A stretch of 64,000 nucleotides of DNA from NCBI RefSeq assembly GCF_018143015.1, contig NC_054749.1, forward strand, positions 36,172,000-36,235,999. Reading direction: 5' to 3'. The notes beneath the pieces were generated by a model, which saw only the letters and a program-made list of their open reading frames with translations, made no database searches and was not told the origin of the DNA. This DNA comes from Lytechinus variegatus. Taxonomy: Eukaryota > Echinodermata > Echinoidea > Temnopleuroida > Toxopneustidae. Positions 44,390 to 56,100 of this stretch are shown piece after piece; position 1 is the stretch's first letter; each line of letters opens with the position of its first letter. A program made the translations under genes and the position numbers.

Positions 44390-45862
44390 ATGATCATCGC
44401 CAGGAAAGCACGTAGAGTTAGCAGTCGACTCTCGTTGGGTCTATCATGGACATCCTTGTTATGGACGGCCATGGCAATTATTGTGCTTTATGTCATCCAA
44501 TACCAAGTTTACCGAAATTACCATATAGCTAAAAACTCAGAAAAAGACATTTCAGGCAAAAACTCAATTAATGGTTCGATCTTTGGTCCAAACAGAAGTT
44601 ATGTGTATGATGCGTTGAGAGAAGAAAAGGTGGATGTGCAACAGCAAAATATTTCTGATCTCCAGGTGAAAGCTAAAAAGCTCTTTGACGAGGGGAAATG
44701 GAACTCATCCTTTGTTTCTTCTTATCATAAACACTATCCTGTTGATTGTACAGCCATAATACGAGGAGAGCATCAGTCTATTACCAAGGCAACAGAGATG
44801 TTGAAGATAAATGGAAGAAAGATACCAACAGATGTTGAAGTCAAGAACTGGACCAGTGACTGTGAGCATTACCGTAGCCAACGAAGATATCCGGTATTTC
44901 CACGATCAAAGGAAGAAGCAGAGTTTCCAATAGCATACATTATAGTCACCCACTCAGAATCCTCACAACTTGAAAGATTACTCCGTGCAGTGTATCAGCC
45001 TCAGAATGTATACTGTATCCATCCAGATGCAAAGTCACCTTCATTATTTCAGGATTCTGTTCGATCCTTAGCTGAATGCTTGCCAAATGTTTTCATTGCC
45101 TCAAAGACAGTCAATGTGAATTATGCTCATTCTAGTCGTCTTCAAGCAGACATCAATTGCATGTCAGATCTCCTGCAAAGACCAGAACCTTGGAACTATG
45201 TCTTGAACCTTTGTGCACAAGATTTTCCACTCAAAACCAATCTGGAGATCATTCATCAGTTGAAGGCTTTCCAAGGATATAATGACATCCCTGGTATCCT
45301 AGCACCAGATTGGTTTGATCACCGGACTCGCATACACCATGAATTCCGAAATAACATGATGATCAAGATGAAGGATGTCCCAAAGCCACCACCTCCGCAA
45401 GACTTCCGGTTCTTCTTTGGCAATGCCTACTATGCTGCCACTAGGGAGTTCGCTAACTACGTCATCCACAACCAAACAGCTATAGACCTATTGAAATACA
45501 GTGAAGACACTTTCAGTCCTGATGAACACTACTGGGTGACACTCCACAGGATACCTGGTGTTCCTGGAGGGTATACCAAGTCATCTTGGAATAGCACTGT
45601 CAGGTTTATCCACTGGAAGAGCACTTCCCATTCACCTGAATGTGTTGGTAAATATGTGAGAAACATCTGCATCTTCGGAGCAGGATATGTTCAACATCTA
45701 GCCCATGCTCGCCACCTCTTTGCAAATAAGTTCTACATGTCGTTTGATCCCATTGCTATTCAATGTATGGAACAGTTGTTGGATTACAGAAATGCTAACT
45801 CCGAGGCTATCAAAGACTATGTTCCAGAATTCCCTGCAACTGATATATTTGGACTGAATTAA
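44390..45862 (+). CDS. GCNT-like beta-1,6-N-acetylglucosaminyltransferase (GT14), copy 2
   Basis: A tandem paralogue of the gene at 35.5 kb, 490 residues. It has the same plan: N-terminal anchor (about 19-40), stem, and catalytic GT14 domain from about residue 179, with CIHPDAKS, LNLCAQDFPLKTN and SPDEHYW (putative catalytic Glu379). The stem is 32 residues shorter and lacks the asparagine run and the CSPSGPC segment of copy 1. From about residue 179 to 425 the proteins differ at only one or two positions and the DNA at only a few bases per 700. The N-terminal third and the last 65 residues differ much more. The role is O-glycan or poly-lactosamine branching in the Golgi, and the acceptor is unknown. 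Promoter, noncoding exon and 3' UTR were duplicated with it, so both copies may be transcribed. Confidence 0.93.
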   Translation: MIIARKARRVSSRLSLGLSWTSLLWTAMAIIVLYVIQYQVYRNYHIAKNSEKDISGKNSINGSIFGPNRSYVYDALREEKVDVQQQNISDLQVKAKKLFDEGKWNSSFVSSYHKHYPVDCTAIIRGEHQSITKATEMLKINGRKIPTDVEVKNWTSDCEHYRSQRRYPVFPRSKEEAEFPIAYIIVTHSESSQLERLLRAVYQPQNVYCIHPDAKSPSLFQDSVRSLAECLPNVFIASKTVNVNYAHSSRLQADINCMSDLLQRPEPWNYVLNLCAQDFPLKTNLEIIHQLKAFQGYNDIPGILAPDWFDHRTRIHHEFRNNMMIKMKDVPKPPPPQDFRFFFGNAYYAATREFANYVIHNQTAIDLLKYSEDTFSPDEHYWVTLHRIPGVPGGYTKSSWNSTVRFIHWKSTSHSPECVGKYVRNICIFGAGYVQHLAHARHLFANKFYMSFDPIAIQCMEQLLDYRNANSEAIKDYVPEFPATDIFGLN

Positions 45863-47145
45863 CATTCATCTTATGCTCCAGTCACGTCAACAAATCAACT
45901 CCAGGGTGATGTTATCTCATATGACATACCATCAGTCAGTTAGGAGTTAGTTTCACTGATCATGCTGTTCTGATTCAATGTAGCAGAAAAAAAAATCATG
46001 TTTACATTATATTACTTGTATAGCCCTAACCATTTAGAATCAATTATGACATTACATGTATCTAAGGTGACAAAACATAGAATACCTTTCTTCGGATGAT
46101 GAATTATGAAATCCTCATCTATAATGTATAGATTCAGGGTGAATGTACATTTAATTTTACTGTAAAAAAGTTGCTGTTAAAGATTCCAACAAATTGTGTG
46201 CTGAAGTTTGGTTTGGACAGTCTGTATGACTGGTTTCTCACCATTCTCAACACATGTAGTATCACTAAACGATCTTTTGAACCAAGAGAGATCAAAATTG
46301 ATGCAGAAATGAAGAAAGGAGAGCAAGTTGAACAAACACTTCATAAAAGGACGGACATGACCTCATGTCATTTGACTTATTGACCCCTAGATGACCTTTG
46401 AACTCATCAACCTCATGAACACACACAAAGTGTTACCCAATGATCATATGCAACAAGTATGAACATAATTCATGCAGAAATAAAGAAATGAGAGTTGAAC
46501 AAAAACTTTAACATTTTTATAACAGACTCACAGGAAATGTGATCACTGGGTCTCTGCTGTACTTCTTCAGGCGAGACAAAAAAAAATGCATTGCCCAAAT
46601 GATTATTCAAAAGAGGGCAAGATAATTGAACTAGGCATGGGGTCAGACATTTTTTCATATTTAGAGAAAGATAAGTAGTAAATGCTTAACACATGTCTAT
46701 GAAATTAGAATTTAAATAAATCATTTTCACACCTCTAAATCTGCTCACTTTTGTGTTTTTTTTCCTTTTATTTTGTAAACCGTGATTTTGGTGATAATCA
46801 ATCTCCTGCAAATAATACTAAAATCATACCAATAATTCTACAGAGCCTTTATTAAAATGATAAAAGGCCAAATTAAAAAAATATATATATCAACACCAAA
46901 TCTGAAATAATCAATACAGAAAACATCAAATTTTTTTTACAATATATTGATAATTTATTTCAGTAATTAAATCAAAGCAGTTCTGTAAAATAATATATGG
47001 AAAGTACTCTGATAGATTTTACAAGTAACTTTCTGTACAACATATGACTGCAACAAAACTTTGTTCCATCATCTTTCAAATCAGTATATATCTTCCAGAC
47101 ATTATACTGGAATAATACAAATACCAATGTTGTCTTATTCAATAA
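45863..47145. other. 3' flank of GCNT-like gene 2
   Basis: Similarity to gene 1 continues to about 46022. After this the DNA is AT-rich without a recognised gene. Confidence 0.5.
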
Positions 47146-47149
47146 AATG

Positions 47150-47366
47150 ACAGTTCCATCACATTTGCTCCAGCAACAATTGCTCCACTGTTATTCCACA
47201 CATTAATGCAATGATCATCTTCAACCATGGATGTAACACTATATCCTATTCTAAACCTAACCCCTAACTTAAAAAAAAACCTATTGCAACATTTGCAACC
47301 CTAACCCTATCTCTTAGAAGAAATAAAGCCCAAAGCAATTGTTGCTGTAGCAAATGTTGTGTCACC
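47150..47366. mobile_element. MITE with CAACATTTGCT-type inverted ends (~217 bp)
   Basis: ACATTTGCTCCAGCAACAAT at the left pairs with AATTGTTGCTGTAGCAAATG at the right. The interior holds CTAAACCTAACCCC and AACCCTAACCCTA. The ends and size fit a nonautonomous DNA transposon. Confidence 0.65.
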
Positions 47367-48019
47367 AAAATTACACAACACCTTCTGAGTATTCAAGTAA
47401 TTCCATCTAATAATAATAATAACAAAAGATGTAATCATATAGCACCTTTTTACCAACTGTTACAAAGCTCAATTATTATTACCCTGCCTTAAGCTTGATC
47501 TACCATATTATCAGCAATGCTCAGTGCAATTGATTCATAAAAACATCAAAAAATACAAGAGATAATTCTAACAATTGTAAAAGGTGAAATGAGTTTACTG
47601 AGTAAACAAAATCAATCTGGAGAATTCATCAAGTCATGGGAGTGGTGCAAAAGAGAAGTCTTGAGAACTAGGGGCTGAGGAACATCATGGTCATTTAACT
47701 GATATCGTATGATAGAGGCTGAGAATTAGTCAAAAATTTAGTCTGAGCAAGAATTTAAAAAAAGTAGGGAACGAATGGATATTTCACAAGTTGTTTAATC
47801 AAGAAACTAAAGATGTGGATGCAAAAAAGTAACCCTCTTTTTTGTAAACCATAATTTCTTTACAAAAATATTTTGATCCTAATTTGGCTAGTGCATGAAA
47901 TTCAATACATCCACCGTGCAACATCATGCACATTTCAGTGTGTATCAAAGGGTTTCAGTGTGTGGGGATTTCTTTAGGGGGTCAATCGTTCTGCCTCATT
48001 AACAGTCAATAGCATTTTA

Positions 48020-48665
48020 TTCATTTGTTCTTTATAAAAGCATTCTCACTCAACCATTACAACATCTTATACAAAAATATGTGACTATGTTGAGTCAAAT
48101 ATTTTGTGAGTCCACAGAAATTAGTATGAATTTTACTTGAACAGAAGACTGATATGTACAGCATATAACACAAGTTTGGTGTAATCTAGTCTAAAAAATT
48201 GATTTGACTTGGACTTGTATCTGAAATATGGGAGTTCAACTTATATACATTTACCAGTATATTAATTTTCAATTAATCTAATGGCCTTTGGTAGTATTAA
48301 TCTATCAAGTCATGCATGTGTGAGCGTGTACTAGTATTTTTTTTTTTCATTAAGTCACAGGAGTCAATTTTTATGATTAATAAATAATAGACTTTCATTA
48401 ATTCCTTGCTTTAAAGCATTCTCATCAAACCATTAATATCTTGCATGTTAATATGTGTGGCTATAAATGTTAAGTCAAATATTTTGTGGGTCCTCACAAT
48501 TCGTATAAATATTTACTTTAATAATAGAAGACCAACTTATATACATAGTGCATTTTTGGCATAATCTGGTAAAAAAATATTTTACTTGGGTTAATATTTT
48601 TATTATGGAAGGTCACTTAAATGTGCATTTACCAGTATATAACTTTTTTTAATTAGCCTCATAGC
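48020..48665. repeat. Old tandem duplication, ~377-bp period
   Basis: AGCATTCTCACTCAACCATT (about 48039) and AGCATTCTCATCAAACCATT (about 48416) start two parallel blocks, both with AAGTCAAATATTTTGTG and later CATTTACCAGTATAT. The blocks are clearly diverged. No gene in them. Confidence 0.65.
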
Positions 48666-49414
48666 CAGCATTCATAAACATGCTTTTAATCTGTTGTCGA
48701 CAACCATATTGTATGCATATAATTATACTCGATCCAGTGCACATACTGTGAGAAACCAACAATGACTGTTGCTATGGTTACAGCATCAATAGAATCACTA
48801 TCTGTTATCAAATGAGTCACCTTTTGTATGCAGCTGCTGTAACATTAGCAACAAGTGTAATTTCAGGCAATTAAAATGATGTGAATTAATTGACTCTTCC
48901 TCAATATTAATTTTTTATCGGGCCTTAAGGGTTTACCATTTAAAAACTGATGAAGGATAAAGGTTGTTCTTAAAAGCACCATCAAAATGTCAAAAGTTTC
49001 TAGAGTAGTATGAAGGGATTAATAATGATTAGCAGTAATAATGCAAAAACATACACAAAAGTCATGATTCTTCAAAATCCTATTTAAAATTCACAATAAT
49101 TACCCTTGAGATTTGTACAACATGACAACTTTTTCCTCTTAACATTGAGACATGACTTGATGGACCAATTCATATTGTGTGAAAAGCAATACTCCTACTA
49201 TATCATTTAAATAATAACCCATCTGTAAAAGGTTATGTTATTTGAAACAGGGAGGAGTTTCTTTTCTGTTTCTCCATTCGACTACTTACTGCCCTCTCAC
49301 ATTTAATCCAAATACGGTAAGATTTTGTTTTTTCAATAATGTAATACATTTCCTTCGTAAATGATCAGTTTATTACAGGCATTCTTACAGGGCACTATGT
49401 AAAAACTCACCACA

Positions 49415-49590
49415 AGGGTCGTGTGGTCTAGTGGTTAGAGCATTGGACTCATGATCAGAAGGTTGTGAGCTCAAATCCCTGCTCTGCCATTGTCTCCACT
49501 TTGAAAAAAAACCGACCCATAAGTAATTTTTGTCGTCTTTAAGATCAGCCAAGCGATAAAACCTTGTGACTCAAAGAAATAAAAATTTAA
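49415..49590 (+). mobile_element. tRNA-derived SINE
   Basis: An A box TGGTCTAGTGGTTAGAGC (from 49423) and a B-box-like GCTCAAATCCC stand at tRNA spacing with a CTCATGA loop (Met-type CAT). The acceptor and T stems do not pair, so it is not a functional tRNA. The body continues with GACCCATAAGTAATTTTTGT and an A-rich end. RNA polymerase III SINE head plus tail. Confidence 0.65.
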
Positions 49591-50091
49591 TAATGCTTGA
49601 GAAAATCAGAATATTGTTTAAACGTCAATTGCTTGGCTCTATATTAAAAGGCTGTGGTATCAGGGAACATCACATATATGCAGGCACGGTATAGATTTTA
49701 GAAATTATCATGAAAATCAACAGCTACTGGTAACATCAGTTATGACACTCAGTGCTCAATATTTTACGATCATAATTCCCAATATAGGGATAGACGAAGT
49801 AATTCTAATTCAATTTTGAAACATAACACATATTGTACATAATAATTAAAAAATATTCACAAACATAACATAAAATACAAGATGGGTCTTTGATAAGTGA
49901 CAAGAAATGTCAGATTGCACTAAATACTGGTTGATAAATTGGTAAAAAAATCTTTTGCAGTTAGTGGGAACCACTAACTGCAAAAAATACATTACAAAAA
50001 TATCTAGTGGAATGATTTTCAAATTAATCCAAGGTTACTAAAGACAGCTCCGATGCCCTGAAATGCCCATTCAAATATTTGGAGACTTGAA

Positions 50092-50655
50092 GGGGAATGA
50101 AACCTTTTGAACAAGTAGGCTTGTGTCAAAACAGAAAAATCAAAGAATAAGAATAAAGAATGTTTGAGAAAAATCGGACAAATAATGAGAAAGTTATGAG
50201 CATTTGAATATTGCGATCACTAACGACATGGAGATATTCCCATTGGCCATGTGACAAAGATGTGTGATGTGGACTATAAAATACCCCCCAAAATGTCTCT
50301 TTTTGCTTTTTCTTTAATATGGTGATACAAATTTAACTCTTTATCTATGATGTATTCTTTAAAAATCTATATTACATGCTCTCCTATAGAAAGAACACAT
50401 GATCTACTGACAGCTTTATTAGAGGCAGTTTAAGTGAAATATATACTTAAGTAATGGGGAGAGTTGTTCACAAGTGACATCACACATCTCTGTCGCATTG
50501 CCAATTTGAGGATCTCCATAACATTAGTGATCGCAATATTCAAATGCTCATAACTTTCTCATTATTTGTACGATTTTTCTCAAACTTTCGTTGATCTGTT
50601 TCTTTGATTTTTCTGTTTTCACACAAGCTATCTTGTTCTAAAGTTTCTTAAGGCC
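50092..50655. mobile_element. Fold-back/MITE element (~560 bp) with ~190-bp inverted arms
   Basis: The left arm runs from GAACAAGTAGGCTTGTGTCA through AATGAGAAAGTTATGAGCAT to TGGAGATATTCC. The right arm is its reverse complement with about 10-15% differences (GGATCTCCATAACATTAGTG to AAGCTATCTTGTTC). The interior is non-coding. Confidence 0.75.
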
Positions 50656-50659
50656 AAAA

Positions 50660-51355
50660 TAGTATGCCCCTTTTGTCTTGGTCCCCTGTGGTAATCCAGT
50701 GAATGTGTCACAGGAGTCCATATTTATGATTGATAAATAATAGAGTTTTATTACTGAAAAGTACATTTTACTACTGATGCCCTTTTCAACGGCCTTCAAT
50801 GCGCACTAAAGTGAGCAATGTCTCCCCTTTCCTTAAAGTTTTAAGAAAAGAATGGCCTTGCCCCTTTCAATTTGTAATTTAGATCCTGGATTTCATTAAT
50901 ATAAATAAATACATGATACATCCGACTGCATAAAGTAGGGGTGTTTAATAAAGAGTTTGGTCAGGCTTACAAATCATACTTCAAGGGCCAAGGTACACAA
51001 TTGAGCGTGTCACATGAGCATGATGTGACCAATGTGGAGGTAAACTGGGAATTTAGGTGTGATTTAAGTAATAATTGAAATTAAACCCCCCCCCCCTCTT
51101 TCTCCATGTACATATCTAGGACAAAATAAGTACTGAATATAAAAATTCCAGATATTCATATAATCTTTCAGCATTCTGAAATCATATTTCTTCAGTCTGT
51201 ATGTCAATAATAATTTCATGTCATAATATCTGTTTATTAAAATTGTAATACTTTGGTTAGATGTAATGTACATGTAGTTGTTGTATTCCAGACTAAGAAA
51301 CTAACTGTACAACTGAACGAATGACATCAATTTAAATTCGAGCAATTAATCATCT
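50660..51355. other. Unassigned DNA
   Basis: AT-rich with a poly-C run near 51090. No gene. Confidence 0.45.
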
Positions 51356-51360
51356 TGTTT

Positions 51361-51738
51361 TATCTCTCCGTCTGTTAATATCCTTGTTTCATATAAACTC
51401 ACATCATTAATCAATATCTGGTGTATGCATGAAATGACAGTGCATTGCGCTGTGTATTATGTTGAGAGAAAGCATTCTCCAGTGTGCCTCAAAGTCTGTC
51501 TGATAGAGAAATATACATACACTCTGATAATTGAGAAATATACACTCTGGTAATTATGTTTGTGTTATCTCTCCATCCGTTAATATCCTTGTTTCATATA
51601 AAGTCACATCATTAATCAATATCTGGGGTATGCATGAAATGACAATGCATTGTGCTGTGTATTATGTTGATAGAAAGCATTCTCCAGTGTGCCTCAAAGT
51701 CTGTCTGGTTAAGAAATATACACTCTGGTAATTATGTT
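51361..51738. repeat. Tandem duplication, ~205-bp period
   Basis: TATCTCTCC(G/A)TC(T/C)GTTAATATC and the following about 180 bp occur twice (from 51361 and 51566) with roughly ten differences. Fairly recent. Confidence 0.85.
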
Positions 51739-51739
51739 C

Positions 51740-53148
51740 CATCATAGAAGAGCACAAAGAGCATTCCTATAAACAGGTATTGAGTGCTATATAAGCAAGT
51801 AATAATATTATTTATAAGTTATTTCCGATATCAAACAAAGCAATTAACTTATCTTTTGATTCCACTGGATGATCAAACTGTCACATACATCATTATTTTC
51901 ATTATTATTATTAATTGATTTTCATCTTCTTCATCAACATCATCATCATTATTAAATACTATGAATCATAATATGAATGACAAAGTAGATTTTATCTATT
52001 TTTTTTTGGGGGGGGGGCAAAGGAATGTCAAGTCCTATATGCATGTAAAATAAAAGGGCAGTATTTCAGTAATATTTATACAATAACACATATATAAGCA
52101 ATCCAAATATACTTTCAAATGAGACATCATACTTAGTCAAACAGCTAGCTGATGTCCTAAAGTGGACAGTAGCCTAAGATGAATGTGGTAGTACTTTCTT
52201 GTTTTTCATGTCTGACGTCAACTAACCTCGATGGAATCCTGAAGACTAGTAAATAATTTACTTTTGTTTCATAATTACAAGAAATATTATCCACAACATA
52301 GAGATGTTTTTCTAATGTATCGTTATAAAGTGCTTAAAAGAGATTTTAAAAATAGAACATTATTATGATTACTTCACTCTTCTGTACAAAAGGAATTTCT
52401 TGGGAAAAAATTGATGAAAGATAATAGTACATGTCAGAATTTTTTATTTTAATTTCATACATTTCAGTTTATAAACTTCAGCCAGTGTGTAAAGAGACCA
52501 TGAGGTTAAGGCTTTTAACAGTCTAGATTTCTTAAGTTAGAATATGGTTATATGCCAAAACCATCAACAAAAGAGGATCCCTTGGTTAAGTTACTTAGAA
52601 CTTCAAGATTCAAAGCAAATTATGAAATTTCCACAATTTCACTATGTGAGATGTACCACTTTGCTCAGAGAATAATTATCAAGCACTTGTTTTAAACTTG
52701 TCACTAAACTTGATGAGTTTCAGTCAGCAATCTTGGTTATGTTGGCTCACTAGCAATAAAGTTATATGATTGTAATACACTTCTTTAAGGCCAATCAAGC
52801 AACCAAGACAGATTATCAAGCATTGTTGGCTGACATTTCCCATAATCAAGCATATTAAACTTGGTTTCGGGAGGTACCTTCACTCATGAGAATGCCCACA
52901 TAATATTCTGGTTTGAAATATTGTTTTTTTATAAATCTCTATGCAACCAATAACGTGGTGAAAATTTACCTTGCCAAAGATCACTGCCTCGTAATGTGTC
53001 TGTTTTATAAACAAAACACATCATGGTTATACATCAAGCTTGCCATACTCATATATATCCTCAAATAAAGGATATGGGCTTTGACTTTGCCATCACTCTA
53101 CCCGTTATAAAAAGCAACATAAACAGAATAGAAATAGCAAAAATATAT
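51740..53148. other. Unassigned DNA, probably includes the 3' UTR of the SLC5-type gene
   Basis: No gene seen on either strand. A T/G homopolymer lies near 52005. The minus-strand transporter ends at 53149, so part of this stretch is probably its 3' UTR. Confidence 0.45.
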
Positions 53149-56100
53149 TCACATGTTATCACCAACGTTTTCCATTTCATGTACATTTTGATCATCCATG
53201 CTATCAATAAGAGGCTCTTCTTCGTCCACTACGATATCATCATCATTAAGACGAGTGATGATAGTATCACCAATACGAACACCAGGATCATGGCTCTCTG
53301 TAGCTGATATACTCTTGTGCCATCCTTTGGGTCTGTGTGAGAATATGAAAGAAGGTTGGGTGTACGGTTTGTATTCAAATTTATTTCAAATTTGATAGAA
53401 AACCAGAAAAATGTAAGCAGTCACCTCTTCTCAATGGCACAAACTTAGTGCAAAAGTAAAAATAATCATGAATTTGTGATTTTAGTTTACAACACAATTT
53501 GCATTGACTTTGTACTCGGAATCATGTTTTTTCAGCAATATTTTGTCTGACATGTACTTACAAAATGTTGCATAATTTCAGAACTGCGTACCCGAGCATC
53601 CCAAATTTGGTCTCAAAAGATGCGCAAGACTTGAAAGTAAAAAGTCAGCGGGCGGCGTGGTCAAAAAGTTTTGTGCGATGGCAAAGGGGTCGAAGTGACC
53701 CCCCCGCCAGTTTAATAAGGTTTAGAATGGGCATCTCCTGAACTGCTCTACTATCAACGATTGCTAGAAATGCAATGCTCTGGAGCGGCATAAATTCTAT
53801 GTTTCGGAGAGTTGCATCAATATAAATGCATGAAATTTGGTCATGATGTCTCTGAGCAATAAACCAATCAGTGGCCTCCGAACGCAGTCAATGGCAATTT
53901 GCCACTGTATGAGCAGGCACTGGAAAAAGAAAACAACAAATTTGAGGGTCTCTGGAATGGGGAAAAATGGGAATTTCTATGGCTTTCAAAATAGGTGATG
54001 CTGTGGAACAGAAATTCAGGCTAAAAATGGGGTCTCAATCGCGGCACATACATATCATAGATTTATTCTAAGTACCCCCCCCCTCCCCGGGGAGTATTTG
54101 TGGTAACATCTAAAAGGTCTCACCTTAGAAATGTTGCTAGTAACAATGGATCCACTCTCTTATACCTTTCATCAACGATGGCTAGACGAATGATTTCACT
54201 TACAATAACACCAACAACAAAGGTACTAGTTGTTGCAAACATGCTATACCATAAGAAAGACACCTACAAAGAAGAAAATACAAACACTATCAAATGCTTG
54301 TCAAATTCATATCATCATTTAATGGTTGATACATGTAACTTCTCTTGTAATAAGTGTTCAAAGCTACAGTGTTTTCTTAAAGCAAATATACAAATAAAAA
54401 TTTCAGCATATCTGCAACTCAAATTACAGGAAAACAAATAAGGTTATTAAGTGACCCATAAATTTTATTTTGAAAAACTAGTTTACTAATACAAATGGTA
54501 TATTTCAATAACATTTCTGAACCAAATAAGGAAATTCACATTCTCAGCTTTTCATCTATTTGTAACATTTGCTTTTTTTTCACTCTACAAGTTGTTCTTA
54601 AAAGTCTTTCCCACTTAGGCTTGATAACCACGGCCACAGTGATCAAAGCAATGTGCAACTGAAAGTGTCAAGCATTATCCAAAATGTGGCTTTCTGATTG
54701 GTTGAAGATTAATTGCATTTGATTGCGGCTCATTCTACAGCAGGACCCAGTTACAATAGTTAGCCTAAATTCTTACTGTAATTCTTACTATTTCTGGAAC
54801 ACTAGAAAGTCTTGTACCACATCATGCTAAAATGTTTCCAATGTCTAAGCGACCATATATACATCATCATACTTGGTTCTTTTGAATAGCATTGAATTAT
54901 GTATACAGAAACCCATAAAGAGAGACCACCTACTCATAATGACCAGTTTTCTTGTACCCTTAGGACGACATGTATTCAGGTTTCACTGTACATATTTTAA
55001 ACTAACCACAAGTACGGAATATGTCATCTAACAATTAATATATTACACTGAATAGCAATTAACTTGATTAGAGAGTGGTGCACAGATAATAATCCCAGAA
55101 GACTAAGATCTATGTAGCATAAAGGTTTAACTCACCCTATATAACCAGAATGCATCTTCTTGGATATAACCATTATCACCCTGATGAGTCAATGCTCCTA
55201 TTGTAATCCAAAGACTCAAATATGTTCCTACTAACATACCAAGCAATGCTCCACTGTAAAAGAAAAGTTATAAGATGAAACAAGATTTTATTTTGCCATG
55301 TGCATTACACAGATTAGTAACTATTATACAACTCCCAAGAATGTTCTGTAATCTGATTAGTCCAAATCAGATCACATGATATTCAGCGAATTGCACTATT
55401 GCATCCGAAATGCACTATCCTGCACTCTGATGTCAGGGTGCAGGATAGTGCGATTCTGGAATTATCTAGAATTTATATCAAATATATCATTCCGGGCAAC
55501 TCAGTAACATAGGTGAGGGGAGGGGGTTGTATAAAACAAACAATACCGCATTCTTGTGCATAGAGGACCTAAATAAAGAACTCTGTGCTTGACTCGCCGA
55601 ATGGATATACCGAACTCGGTCCTGCGGACCTCGGTGCGGTATATCCATTGGCTCTTCTCGCACATCGTACAATATTTGGGCCTGCATGCACGCGCTTACG
55701 TGCATTATTAGTATACTAATTAATTTGTAAAAAAAATTCGGCATTACTCCTATGTGTTTAAGATCATATGCTCGATCTGTAATGAAATCAGAAGTCAGGA
55801 AAAACAAATTGATAAAACTAATTAATATGTTTCATAATTTTCATAATTCATTATCCCTCTTAGCAAATCATTACCATCATCTTTCTTCATCTCATCTCAT
55901 AATCATTGTTATCATCATCGTCGTCATCATTATCATAACCATAATCATCATCATCATCACCCCATTGTCATCATCATCTTTTTTACGTTATTGTAACTTT
56001 GGGGAAGAAGGGAGCTTGAGGGGGAAGTTCACACTAGTAGACACTTACCCTGTATTACATCTTTTATAAAGAACTCCTAATGTAAACACGCCTAGGATTG

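Noticed and set aside
47270-47320. Interstitial telomere sequence (AACCCTAACCCTA)
   Set aside because: Only about two units, and they lie inside a MITE-like element with inverted ends.
49423-49500. Functional tRNA-Met gene
   Set aside because: A and B boxes are present but the acceptor, anticodon and T stems do not pair. A tRNA-derived SINE is the better reading.
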